From Alentia gelatinosa (lineage: Eukaryota > Annelida > Polychaeta > Phyllodocida > Polynoidae), in assembly GCA_950022655.1 (NCBI GenBank), contig OX465584.1, positions 42,948,723-43,012,722 on the forward strand: DNA of 64,000 bases, written 5' to 3'. How positions within the stretch are numbered: position 1 is the first letter of the stretch; each line of letters starts with the position of its first letter. The position numbers and the translations under genes were made by a program. A model generated the notes under the pieces. The model did not search any database. It was not told the DNA's origin and saw only the letters and a list, made by a program, of their open reading frames with translations. Of this stretch, positions 1-12,049 are shown one piece after another.

Positions 1-1115
1 GTAGAAAATCCCTTGGTTGAGGCGATTGACGACTAAAAATCGATGTCTTCAATTTTATCAAATCAAATCTTAGTAATCTTGGTTTTCAGGATAATGTGAA
101 CCTTAGCCACAGTGAGAGATTCACACAAAAGAGTATGACAAAGTGAAGAAGACTCCTGAAGCCCAGTTAAAAGACAACCCATAGAACGATATCCTCCTCA
201 ATCGACATATTTAATTGTAGATACATAGATTTCATGTCAATACAAGTAATTGTATAACGTTCTGATAGTCTCTGATGACAAACGTTGAATACCTTTGATG
301 ATCACTTTTACGATAAAATCATTAGACATATCGTTAAAACCCCCGATTTTGTTTTCGAAGTTCACTGCAGATAAATAATTCAGGATATCAGATCAATTGA
401 TATGAATACCCAAGAAAACTGTTTCTGTAGACGTGTTTGTTACTTTGTTTGGAAGGATTTTAAACCGAAATTCTCAAGAATAGATATTAACTTGTTTCGT
501 TTTCTCAAGCGATCCGAATAATCACTGCCGATTACTAAGAAATTATCCAAACAGTTTCTGATTCCCGTAACATTCTCTTGAGCAAAGAGAAGTTAGATAT
601 CCGCACAATTTAGGCCAAAACAAAACCCAGTATCCTCATAATATGACACATTACAGCCTAAAATCAATTGAAATCCTTGAAAATTAGTTTGATCTGCTCT
701 TATATTTACTGAGCGATAAGCTGACTTAATATCAACGAGGCACATGAAGTCTCCCATCTTTAGATTCGCTATAGCAGAATATACTGCGTTGTAAGAAAAC
801 GACTCATAGATGGTGTCCATATTTGTTTATACTTATTTTTTCCGGTAATGAACAATCTGAATGGATACACTTTGGTTTGATATCTACTCGTTTGATTTTG
901 CCCGAGTTTAACTCATCTTTTATTATACTACTCATATCATCATTAACCTGAGGCTCCAAGATTGAGTTATAATTTTCACAACTGAACGTAGGTTCACAAT
1001 TTTCGTCAACGATACTAAAACCTCTGGTTAGACCACTCCACATGAAATCTGTATTAAATTGAGTCATGTTATTATTTGAGTTCGGTTTTTTCAAATACTT
1101 TGAAACTCTACAAGG
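1..1115 (-). pseudogene. Reverse transcriptase of the DIRS/Ngaro-like element (broken)
   Basis: Minus-strand RT reading. The N-terminal part is at 1094-804 (W-S-G-L..GFSIVD, then the NYNSIL segment and a GKIKRVDIKPKCIHSD segment). After a frame change near 815-820, 820-593 carries LVDIKSAYRSVNI, with the first catalytic Asp at 731-733, and the CFGLNC segment. After a stop at 593-595 the same frame continues with the second catalytic box reading NCLDN (542-556) where Y-x-D-D is expected, so one catalytic Asp is lost. Another frame change near 440 restores VFLGIHIN. Compared with the usual RT layout, the segment between the SLPEK and SINKY motifs is about 15 residues short, suggesting a small deletion. 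Non-functional. The remainder down to position 1 is too decayed to read. Confidence 0.75.
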
Positions 1116-1370
1116 CCTAAGATGCGCCTTGTTTTCGCCTTTGTAGTAGGCACAACTGCAGATACCTATAGCACAGTCACTCTACACTGGTAGAATGTTA
1201 TCATTGGTATGTATATCATATAACTTAATGTTAGAATTTGCATTAACTAACAAATTATTATCGTTTGAAAAAACTATCTAATCATTGGAATTTTACATGT
1301 ATATAAAGGATATCACGCTTTCAGAATTTGTCTTTTCAGAATGTCTTTTAAATTCTCTCCAGTTACATCA

Positions 1371-2340
1371 TCAGTCTGTTGCAATCAGAGCTCTATACAT
1401 GTATTCATTTTCACAAGGTAATACATCTTCCATGTTATCAGGACAAGTTGAGTTTTTATCGTAATTCAAAGTATCAACGCATTCGATACCCAAGCGTACA
1501 TCTAAGTTCAAACTGATGTTGGGCTCAGCGTAATCAATGACCTGACCTAGGTCACCGCACTCAGTGACCTGACCCATACAAGAAATAACTCTATCATTTA
1601 CCTGGTCATCATAACAACCGTTAGAGTACTGATCAGCATTCAATTCAGATTTGTGGACATCTTGTGATAAACACCATTCCTGTGTTTTCTTTCTCGAACA
1701 AGCATAAGAAGCGTGAGATTTCGACATACAGAGATTATATGCATGTAGATATTTACACCGAGTAAAATGACATCCACCCTCTGAGCGATTGTAAGCGTTA
1801 CAGGTATGTGTATTAGTCTAACTTGTATTTTTCTGCTTACCGATTTGTCTAGAATTCCTAACAGATATCGTACCATCATACAAAAAATATTTTACTATTT
1901 CGCTAGGGTCATAATCATATTTGATCAAAGCAGCGCCATGAAAAACCTTTGTTCTAGCTTTCTCGGCAAGTAGTACAGCGTGATCTAACAAACCTAAAAT
2001 ATCTCTTTCTTTATCGTCAAGTGTTTTGAGCATTTTAAGATTCAACAGAGAAAGACTTTCATAATTGGTAATTCATCATTCTTGTCCATGTAATTTGGAT
2101 GATGATATTTACCATGTTTCTTATTGCTTCTTTCTCTGCTCCGCGATCTCGATCCATCCATTGCCGAAGAGGAATCACGACTTGAGTGCGATGAGCAGTT
2201 CCTGGGCGATCTGTGAGCAGTTCTAACGTCTCTATCCCGAAGACTTGCTCTTCCTTCCTGGCCCGATACGGGTTAGAGGATAGTCGAAATTGATGATTCC
2301 AGGTCGGCTAGACGTTGTCCGAAGCACTTTGTTTGGACGA
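1371..2340 (-). pseudogene. Gag-like ORF1 of the DIRS/Ngaro-like element (broken)
   Basis: The minus-strand frame starts near 2340 and has a stop at 2273-2275. It then runs through a Ser/Arg-rich stretch (SRSRSRERS and similar) and a basic His-rich stretch. It changes frame near 2055 and continues as 76 codons (2045-1818) that include KYFLYDGTISVRN, to a TAG at 1818-1820. Beyond that stop, in the same frame, lies a C-x9-C-x4-C-x3-H zinc-finger-like motif (1802-1743). A second Cys/His cluster of the form CMSKSHASYAC follows (about 1735-1700), then an acidic Cys-containing tail ending at 1371. Nucleic-acid binding by such an ORF1 is known for the family; it is inferred here from the fingers. 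Two stops and one frameshift make it non-functional. I did not assign a start codon because the 5' end is unclear. Confidence 0.65.
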
Positions 2341-3639
2341 TTCTCTTGAGTCAATCGCTCCTGCCCTGCACGTGAATGGATTACATAGCTGAGTCTCTGG
2401 TATTATATACCCATGCTTGGGGCAATAAGGCATTTCTTGACGAGTCAGCCTGACCTGTAGCATTATACATTGCTCTCATGTGCGATGCAAGGTCGTGAAG
2501 GTCGCCAGTGTTGCAAAGGCCATGTTGGCTGCCGGCACACAGTGGCTCATGTCATGAAAATTGTACCTGCTAGCCCCGCTCTGCACAAGCTCACAGGCAT
2601 GGTGGGCGGAGCATGATGTCATTCATCCATAAGCTACATCCGGTGAGCATGAACACGTTTTGAGATAGAACTAGATTGAGGATTGTACAAATAAACAATT
2701 CTACTCAAGTTTGGATGCACAATATTCGTCATCGAGGCAGAGCCAAGTGATGATTACAACACATCCAAATAAGTTGAGTAGATTTATCTTACAATTGAAG
2801 TAAGGGAACGTTTGAAACTTTACAAATGAACCAAAAAAGGCAGGAAATACACCGAATAAAAAAACATAAGTACAATACAGAGTTTCTACTCTCGTTTCCC
2901 TAAAAAATGATACTAAGCATGACAGGTGCATACCCGAATCTGCCTCTACTCCGCAGGCCCTTTACACCCCAGCTCCCCCAGTTACCTTATCTCCCATTTA
3001 AACTAATATATGTGTCCTGTATATCTCCAACAACAATAAATTCAACTACATGCAATAGGTTTTTACTGGAAGATACTGAATAAAACTAGGAGTGCAATGC
3101 TCTATTCACTATGTCTAACACTCTTAGTCGATCAGTGGAATATTATGTACAATCAAGAACTTTAGTTGGGAATGACACAGATCTGCAGATCACTACTTCA
3201 GTATCAATTTCTCAGATTCTTAAGCCATGTCTCATCGCCGCTTTAAAAGCAAATTTAGAGCCAATTATTCTAAACATTACATTTTCCGCATTCCATAGCT
3301 TAGCTGCTTCAAAATAAACAAGAATCAAAATTCTGGTACTTTCATGTTACAAGTCTAGGTGCATCGTAATGTCTTTCGTTTCTGGCAAGGAATCTGGGCT
3401 ATTTTGACCTAATACATGCTGTTGCAGCCTGATGTGGCAGCCACTCTTTCATTCGACTTATTTAACTTTGCCTGATTGTGCAGATCTAAAACAGACTCCC
3501 CATCTTTAACGCCGCGAAGGATCTGCTAGGAGAGTGAGGATTCATATGTTCCTGGCTGTAGGGTGAGACGATGACAGAGCGAGTTTTAAAGGAGCTTTCT
3601 TAACTATTTCTAGTTATATCATAATAAAGAGAAACAATG
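2341..3639. other. Unassigned sequence, possible 5' flank of the retroelement
   Basis: No gene is recognised. 2341-2690 is more GC-rich and mixed and may belong to the untranslated 5' part of the DIRS-like element, but no terminal repeat was identified. 2700-3640 is AT-rich with only short unrelated open frames. Confidence 0.3.
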
Positions 3640-3728
3640 AGTGTAAATGAATTCCATCTGTTCCTCGATATTTTGGTTGGAAATAGTCAGACCAAAATAT
3701 CTCTGAACAGATTTCATTGAGTCTCACT
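3640..3728. other. Long imperfect hairpin of pre-miRNA-like size
   Basis: An inverted repeat of about 89 nt. The apical stem GATATTTTGGT (ending at 3676) pairs perfectly with ACCAAAATATC (3691-3701) around a loop of about 14 nt. Below it, ATCTGTTC pairs with GAACAGAT, and further broken pairing extends to AGTG at the left foot (3640-3643) against CACT at the right foot. Small symmetric mismatches separate the helical blocks. This is compatible with a microRNA precursor, but equally with a small palindromic repeat. I recognise no known miRNA seed. Confidence 0.35.
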
Positions 3729-6300
3729 AACTATGTCTCCAAACTCCCTATTCTACTGATTTTCAATCGATGGATAGTACAAACACTAAATCTTAAATAT
3801 GCATACCCCTGTAACCACCACCAAAACATCAGTGTATGTGTGGGTCTTTTCAAGTTTGCTTAATAAATGAAGCAGTTATTCCTCCTTTTGTAGGTTATCA
3901 GATACAAAATTAGGAGTCAATTACCTTAATGTATTATTCTGTTGGAAAACTCAGATACAAATATGTATTATGTATCTGATCAATCTATTAGTGGACAAAG
4001 CTGAAGAATCTCAACTAAGTATAGTAATTAACCTTGAATGATCTTTATTAGTACATGTACATTGTAATCCTATTATATAATCCTTCTGCATGTAATGTGA
4101 GGACAACTGTGAATTCGTTACAAAAGCAGAAGACATCATTGCCAAATCACCGCAATAGGAATTAGCATTGTATTTGGTCAGTATCATTCTCCATGAGGTG
4201 ATTTTAATCACAACTCGCATTCATGTTAAACTTGACGTGTATCTAACGTAGCCTTGGCAGACATGACAAAACAAATCGATGTTTAGAATTGGTCAATTAT
4301 ACAATTATATGTGAGGAGGTACACATAAGATGTCTGTAAGTCAATATAATGGTGAAGTTAGGATAGTATACATGAGTATGGGCATGAAAACGCGGTTAGT
4401 GGACCATGTGGTTTTAATCATCTTGACAGACTTGGCAACATAGATGGCTGATACCATTGTATACTGCATCATGCAATTATGAATTATTGTGAATGTGTCA
4501 CAAGGAAGTGCCCATCCTACCGATTCTAAGAGCTCACCTTTAGACTGAATGCTTAATCATTGTTTGATTTGTTATATTTTTATGTACATACATATGTATT
4601 ATATATATATGTGTGTATGTATATCATTTATTCTAGTAGCGTGTATCGTGTCACGTTTACTCTTATGACTAATAATGTATCTGGCTTGGTTCCAAGGTCA
4701 GTAAGTTGATATATGTTATAATACGTTGTCTTCCAGGTATTACCATTACCACAGACTCTCCAATTTAATGTATGCTTGTTTATTCATATCCAGCCATGCA
4801 GAGAGCTACAATAGTAATATCACTGCCATGGGCTTACTGCCAGTAATGAGTAATTTGCAAATCTAAGAAGAACAGACTGCCAGTCCCATTTTCTGTCCTT
4901 TCCGAACCAAGCCTGTAATGTGATAGAAGTACTTACCAAGTTAGTAGCCTTTGAAGGCTGGCATTCTTCGAACCGGTTTGAACATAACCACACAACTTTG
5001 TTTGAAATATCAATATACGTTTAATGTTTAGTTTTAGTTGATAAAGGGCTATTTTGCAATTGGCATTTTTCGCATATATATCCATGCTGTTATGGTGATC
5101 CTTACGGATTGGGACCGGCTACATAATTGTCAATGGACACTAACTTGTCCTGCAGGCTGAATATGATCTGCAGGCCATCATTGTGGAGGCCCAGGCCGTG
5201 GGCCACTTTCCCACTTTACATACTTTCCATATATATCTACTTTGGTATTTAGGACCCCTTTATTTCGGTATGGAACAGATACCTATCACACTGGAGGATA
5301 CCGGCCAACACTGATTAAGGGCTCGTTAACGATAGGTTAAAATTGCTTCCAGCAACAAGACTTCAGTCATAATACCATAGTGCACCACTAGATCAGTCAC
5401 AACTCTGTGTTTCTCTCGAGATGAATGCTGTTGGTTTCGGCTGTAAACACGAGGTGGCAGCTCTGTTGTCGTCTGTAAAGCTGCGTTCAGGCTTTGCTCT
5501 GGAACGATACTGAGTTCCCGATTGACATTCGATCTCTATGTATAGAAAGCTTCAGACAGTAATGTTAATCGTAATATGGAAATGATTGTTGCTGTTTTTT
5601 GCCCATCTCTGTCCCTGTCCTTGTGTCTCCTGACCTGTGTATCTGTCCTTATCTGTCTTTCTGGAGACGAAGTAGATGGAAAGCCCCTAGAAACGTGGTC
5701 GGACAGCACATGATAGCCGTACTATAAGAGCTATGATAAGATGTTGGAGCAATATGACTGGTGGTCCCCAATGGAAAGGATTTCTTTTATATTTTGTCAT
5801 CAATATAAGTCAAGCCCCCCCCCCCCGCTACTTCCAATTCCCCATCCTGTAAGTGGATTATGTGCTGTACTTCACAAGCTGGTTACAGTAGTGGGGTATT
5901 GTTATAATAATCGTGACTTGAGCTCTACGCGTTTAAGGGACTTCTTATTTGGGGTTACCATGACAGGCCATTCTGTGTCAATTCAAAATCCTTTTTTAAA
6001 CCAATTTCGATACTTCTGCATTATGACGTAATTCTTTATCTTAAGTAGGTCGTGTTTGAAGAAACTTATTTAGAGGATAAAACAAGTATCATATTTCATC
6101 TTTTGTTACATGAATTTCAATAATTAAATCACATTATGAACCTTATCATTCATTGATTCATTGGTTAAGAAAAAGTTTCCGTTACTGTTTAATTTGAAAT
6201 CAATCAAATTAATTTGCTCAAAGCACGGACTTGACATCAGGAGATTCTGGGGGTACATTCTATCCCACCCCTTATACAAAATCCCATAGGCTTAGCATGG
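3729..6300. other. AT-rich stretch without recognised gene
   Basis: Contains a short AT/GT microsatellite near 4595-4625 and a C12 homopolymer at 5815-5826. Open frames here, such as 5741-6031 plus, run through the poly-C and have no family signature. Nothing else is supported. Confidence 0.5.
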
Positions 6301-6307
6301 AGTTGTT

Positions 6308-6358
6308 GTATGCCACCCTGACCGGCATTCGGAGTTCTGTATGCGACTAGTGGCATAC
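6308..6358. repeat. Short inverted repeat with GTATGCCAC arms
   Basis: GTATGCCAC at 6308-6316 is matched by GTGGCATAC at 6350-6358, a 9-bp perfect inverted repeat. The same core recurs in the larger inverted repeat at 6919-7020 and, as TATGCCAC, in the one at 7044-7166. Confidence 0.6.
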
Positions 6359-6918
6359 GGCATCGTAAACACGTGACCACAGAATTGACCAATCAGCAAC
6401 CAGAACTACTAAAAAAGGTTCCATTTTTTAATTTTTTTTTATTCATGTAAAGACAATACACATTCACTCATTAAAATGACCGTTCTTCCACGTACAAGGC
6501 AATGAACCAGTTGCACTCACAAAGCGCCCATTCAAATGTTTTCTAGCATGTTACAAGATAACTACGAGTAATTGGTATACCGAACCGATCTCGAACGCCA
6601 TTTTTATATAAAAAGAACAGTACATATAATGAAATTGATTTATGATTGTCTTTTTAACCAGTTTGATGTCTCGCTGACACTCGCCGATTGCCGATACAGG
6701 TGGAACTCAAACCTGACATAAACTGCGTGATGTATCTCAGCAGAATTGTAAAATCAGCCTGGGAATAATGCATGTTCCAACATCATCATGTTAAACGTCA
6801 TTATGATATTAGAAAGCGTGTTTAAACCCACAGAAGTCTGGAAACGATTAGACTTTTCGCCTTGTGGACATCACCTTGTCGAATTCGAACAATCAGCCCA
6901 GGCCACACTATTTTAATT

Positions 6919-7020
6919 TTGACCGCCGTATGCCACGAATGGAGTTTGGCTCCGCATTTCATGAGGCCCAGCCTCATAAAATCACTACGTCAAATTCAAT
7001 TCGTGGCATACGGCGGTCAA
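6919..7020. repeat. 22-bp perfect inverted repeat (hairpin)
   Basis: The 22-bp arm at 6919-6940 (begins TTGACCGCCGTATGCC) is exactly complementary to 6999-7020, with a 58-bp loop. Pairing resumes imperfectly outside the arms (TAATT motifs). The perfect arms suggest a young palindrome or the fused termini of a small DNA element. Confidence 0.75.
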
Positions 7021-7430
7021 GATAATTAGTAGAAACTAAACGAGAGTTAGACTTGTCAATGTTTATGCCACGACGGGAAGGTCGTGTATTACTACGCGAA
7101 GCATTAGCTGAGCGTAGTGAGGAACAGACCTGACCAGAGTGGCATAGACACTGACAAGTCTAACTCAAGTTTGGTTTCGTATTTATCCTACCCTGTCTCC
7201 ACGATTTTATGATAATAGGAAAGTCTGACTTGATTCCGTCCATGTTTGACAGCCGTCAGAATTTCTGCTCAGCAGCCGGAACTATTTACACAGGTGAATA
7301 ATTCCTGATCGCTGATTGGTCAATTCTTTTATTTCTCTAGGTACATAAATTTTACTTTATGTCATGGCACACCACATAAAATTTGCCTATGTTAAATCGA
7401 TGACAGTTTTTTATTAGGGGTAGGATAAAC
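7019..7430 (+). mobile_element. Foldback element related in layout to the 17.9 and 31.5 kb copies
   Basis: Arms 7044-7071 and 7139-7166 pair over 28 bp with two mismatches. Looser pairing extends outward (GAAACTAAAC on the left against GTTTGGTTTC on the right). The inner part has ACTACGC/GCGTAGT (7091-7097, 7112-7118) and contains GCGAAGC at 7096-7102. Immediately right of the hairpin is TTTATCCTACCCT (7182-7194), and its complement-like GGGGTAGGATAAAC closes the element at 7417-7430. This repeats the plan of the 17.9 kb element, hairpin followed by TTTATCYYACCC ... GGGTRRGATAAA. No coding capacity is present, so it would be non-autonomous. Confidence 0.55.
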
Positions 7431-10400
7431 ACCAATCCAGTTCTATGATGGTATGGACGCCAAAGCGAGATATACCTCTCCGGACGCTAGACTACATTGT
7501 TTGGCGTGAATTGCCTAAATGTCTATATGTTTGCATACACTAAATATAGAATACAGAAAGATCATGTTGTACCTAATTGCATTCAGTCTTTGTGTTAATG
7601 TCAATGTAATTACAGACTGTATCATCTGCCTTAATGAGAATATTTGAATTATTAATTCCATGGACAATATCATTTATAACTATAGATTAGAAATCTAATA
7701 GGCCCCGAGATAAAGCCCTTGGCTGGGGAACCTTATGTCTTAATATTATTGCCTCCGCTAACCGATTACATGCTTTGACTCTTTCAGACTTATTTCATAT
7801 GTAAGCCTTAAACCGACTATAACAGTCATCCCTAATAACATAATTCTGCAACTTGAGAAAATATTGTAGTGGGCAAGGAGAGTTCTGCTGAGACTGAGGG
7901 CCCTAAGCGCCTGTTGGGCTTCTGGCGCTTCTGGTGCTCTGGTGGGGCTCACCGAGATGTATAGCTATATGTTTTTATATGTATGTATATGCCCCTATTG
8001 TGTCCCAGTACGGTAGGTCTCTTCAACAGCTATTGTCATGGTAATCCGACCACTTGGAAGGGTGACAATAATTGTAAATGTTAACTAGAAGGATGGATCT
8101 ACAACATAAAACAATAAAACAAATGTTCCCGGAAGGGGGGGGGGGGGGGCAGCGGAAATGAAAATTTGGGGTCTTGGCCCAGAAATTACAAAATGCAACC
8201 CGGGATTATTATCTTCGACTGGTACCCTACTTCAGCATAACATGTAAGATCTTCCTCTGATTTCCAGTTCAGTTGGATATAGAATTTTTTGGATATTCTT
8301 CATTAGGAATTTTTGGAGATCTCTGTATCAGTCCCTCCCCCCACACAATGTATGTATGATAGAGGTTGGTCTGTGCTTCAGATAATTATTTGCTAAGACT
8401 ATCATATCCTTTGTCCCTGATCGCAAGAACACATTGAATGTTTGAACTTTCGTTTTTTATACACTTTTGCACCATATCATCTATTTGCACGAGAATCCAA
8501 TATGTCCACGTAATCTAACCAGGGTCCATTCCCAATATCCAACAATAACGTGGTCGGAAATAAAGTCTGCTATTTTGACATTGAGGTCTAAGCTTCCAGA
8601 CTAACTAGGGGGAGGTACATCACACCGTAGGCAGGATAGGCCAATCTAAACAGATCTGTCAAGGGAACTGAACGAATCACAATGCGCCCATACACACCAC
8701 ACCAAGATCCAGACAACGACCGCTTTGATATCACACACAGCCACAATCAAACCCAATAGCCCTATTTCAATAAACTAAACTAGTGGGGTCCAACTCTAGA
8801 TTTATCTACTTTAGATCTGCACCTACAATAAGAATACTTTTATTACAGTTTATGACCTTTGTCATCGGGAGATCATGTCCCGAAATAATAAATCATTATT
8901 CATTTATGGTCGGTCATATTGGAATCATCAATGTGTATTGTCAATTGCATTGTGAGTTTAAAGGTACTAACGTTGTCATTATGTGTGGTTTAAATTCTGT
9001 TTCAGAAAAAGTAATAATGTTGTATTGATGCGACAAGAATAATTTACAAATCAATGGATAATTAAATTGTTGTTACAATGTTATCAATATATCCAAATGA
9101 TATACCTGCACTGTACTATACGTCGCCTGCATTTACTATGAATTGCAGGTGACAGATTTAACTATTACAGATTGAACTATTATTAAAGAAACAAAGAAAA
9201 GCTATAGATAAAATTATAAGTAATGGCTCTCATCAACATTGCTTATTATATAACATGATATGATTACCTTCTCGATTGAGTTTCCCTGACATGTATTTAT
9301 GACTATTCTTACACTGCACGAAAACCACCATTTTGCATATATATACGCCATCGCGATAACGCATGTATCGGCTGTAAAGTGGCTTGTTTACATTTGTATA
9401 CACCTCTTATCCGGGTCTGCGTTTCGGGCGTCTACGAGACAGTTTCCATATGTAGATGCGCGCGACTTGGCTGTATTTCACGCCTGGCGTATCCAAGATA
9501 AAACATGCTCTGCGCTATATATTATAATCAATTTATACTTAATTAGGTTTTTATAAAATAAATTGGCAATATAAAATTGCAATTTTCATATAATACAGAC
9601 TTGGATGGTTAACGGAAAATGAAATATGCTACCAGTAGTGTCCCCAAGTTGCAAAGATCGGAACTATTGGATGGTGGTGTATATACAACGGAATCAGGCG
9701 TATATATGACGTATATAAGACCGCACCATGGACATGTATATATACGCCACTATATAGATAAGGCGTCTACGAGATGGATAACAGATCGAACTTCTAGATG
9801 CAAAATCCTGCTATTAGACGCATTTCGGATACATATGTAAAGCGGTAGGTTTCGTGCAGTGTTGCGTATTATTCCACCAACGTTGTTGAACAGCGTAAGA
9901 CCAATTCAGGCTACCTTTGAATGATAGTATTCTGCAACTGATAGAATCCAAAGGGGAGATATATTGGGAGCTGGAGTTGCACTTATTTACTATGCTTGAA
10001 GGCCCATTTCCCAATAGGAAATTGGGGAAATATGGGTGTGAATGAGAATCCACCAAGGACAGCAAGGTTGAGGTAATTTAGGTTTAATGAGTGCCTCTTC
10101 TGTTCATATTACGGGCATCAACATGAGCTCATCATTCCGTCAAAACAACATAGACAAGGGGATGGAGCTATGGCCCTACATAAAGATGAAGCGGCTGTAG
10201 AGGACGGCCTCTAATCATAGGCTCTCAGATGATACGACTTAGGTCTTACTGTGGTCTTTCCCTCTGTGATAGACACCCTGGCTACCCATCCTATATATTC
10301 ATATGTATACATGTATTCTAAATATTTTGGAAATGAAATCACGATTATCATAAATATGTCGCTCTCAGACTATAAGCTTATTACAATTAACCGATTGTTA

Positions 10401-10482
10401 ATAAACCTTTCAAGAATCTCCGTTGTATTCAAATGAAGTATAAATGAATCTAAGCCTGAAACTGCATTTGACCATATACTCG

Positions 10483-10483
<1 letters not shown>
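7431..10483. other. AT-rich stretch without recognised gene
   Basis: Includes a G15 homopolymer at 8135-8149. In 9336-9774 two short motifs occur twice each: a TATATATACGCCA-type motif (9336-9350 and 9733-9749) and GGCGTCTACGAGA (9427-9439 and 9762-9774). No coding family is recognised. Confidence 0.5.
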
Positions 10484-10570
<87 letters not shown>

Positions 10571-10583
10571 ACTCTCTCTCACT
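10484..10583 (+). repeat. (TC)n microsatellite followed by short AT/TG tracts
   Basis: About 100 bp of almost pure TC dinucleotide on the plus strand, with a few A interruptions near its right end. An AT/GT tract and a TGTC tract follow directly, to about 10620. Confidence 0.97.
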
Positions 10584-12049
10584 CTAAATATATATATGTA
10601 TATATATATCTGTCTGTCTGAATAAGGCCATTGACATGCTCAACTGGTGCCCTTTCAAATAGAATCGGTCCAGATTTACATGGTCTGTAGAAACAATCAC
10701 AGTTTACCACAGACCAATGGCTCAAGCCTAAAATACACCTCTTTTCTACCAAAGTGTCAGTTGATTGAGAGCCGCCATGACAATATTCCAATAAGACAAG
10801 TATGTGGAATTATGAATATGGTTAATAATGGCGATCGTCTCTTAAACTATAGGACATTTCAGTCAGAAATCGAAGCTCTGAGTGAATTCATTCGGACCAT
10901 ATCTTTCGCTGATCACCAGAATCAAAACAAGGGCTATTTCCAGACTGCTTTCTTTCGGAGCGGAAATAACTATTGATTTTGCTGCTGGAAACATTCGGAA
11001 GACTCTGTCTCCGGATGATGACATTTAATTAGCAGGGCGATATAAACTAATCCACGTAATCAGCGTCTACAGATCCGGAGGTTTCATTGTCAGATCGGAT
11101 GTTGTCCTACCTTTCCACTAACCATGACCCAAATGATTGCATCTGTAATCCAAGCAAACGTAATTAGATTATTGTTGTAATAGCAAAATTCATATATATT
11201 GCACAACAGCGTAGGGCCAAGTCAATTGTGGATTTATGTTGTACTTTTCGTGTCGTTTCAATATTCATCTTACTTTAACCTCTGTATACATTACACCAAT
11301 GTCCTTCATGGTTCTAGATAAGTATTTTAGTTCAAAGGACTGCCGTCAGGTAAACTGCAAGTAGTAATGTTGATATATTTGAACTTCTGAGCCCAAAATG
11401 CTGAAATCTTCATTGGAAGTAACGAGTAGTCTGATATGATGGTCATAAAAGTGTTGATAAGCTGTGGAACAAGGATGAGGATCTGTATTACCATATAAAA
11501 AAGTCAATGCATAACTTTACCAAAATCATGTAAGAACGCGAGCCACTGATCAATTCATATGGAAGGTAAATGTAACGACCTGATATATCAATAAATACTG
11601 CTGCAACTCCATTATAGAGCTATTGTTTGGATATGTATGTACTGAAGTATATATGAGGAAACGTTACAAAGAACTTAATCGAACTCTTCTCCTCATCTCG
11701 ATGTATATAGTTATCCCCAAATAAATCCCCTTGTAGTTTAAATCAGCTCGTCAGATTTTTTGTGGATCTTATCTCAACTTAAAATACCTATGTAAAAGCT
11801 AATCAGATTCCAGATATTTGACAATAGTTGTGCCGAACACGACTTCTCAAGTCACCCGTGTGGAGTACCCGGCCGAATGCCACGCCACCTTGCGGCAAAT
11901 CTGGGCACCAACTCGCCAACACTGGCCACCAGTTGACAAACTATTGCAGGGACCTTGTATCACCAAGTAACTGGTTGGCATGGCCGTTTCTCCTCACCCA
12001 GAGACTAATTATGGGCTGATATTGGTAGGCATCATAAGGGGTATTTCTT
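10584..12049. other. No gene recognised
   Basis: AT-rich sequence with short open frames overlapping on both strands (for example 10579-10791 minus and 10647-10976 plus) and no recognisable motif. 11840-11960 is locally GC-richer, with repeated GCCAAC and GCCACC words. Confidence 0.45.

Larger units (their letters stand above)
1..2340 (-). mobile_element. Degenerate DIRS/Ngaro-like retroelement, open at the left edge
   Basis: Read on the minus strand, this block carries in order an Arg/Ser-rich region (about 2230-2090), a gag-like region, a zinc-finger motif (1743-1802), an acidic linker, and a reverse transcriptase (from about 1085 down to 380). That order fits ORF1 and RT of tyrosine-recombinase retrotransposons of the DIRS/Ngaro group. 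RNase H and recombinase would lie beyond position 1 and are not seen. The reading frame is interrupted by several stops and at least three frame changes, so the copy is dead. The 3' boundary is outside the window. The 5' boundary is uncertain: readable coding ends near 2340, but 2341-2690 could be untranslated element sequence. The superfamily rests on domain order and motif style only; recombinase and terminal repeats were not available to confirm it. Confidence 0.7.

Noticed and set aside
4955..4990. Reverse-strand GGTTCGAA resembling a tRNA B box
   Set aside because: No A box or cloverleaf could be built around it; likewise for GGTTCGACC near 55570.
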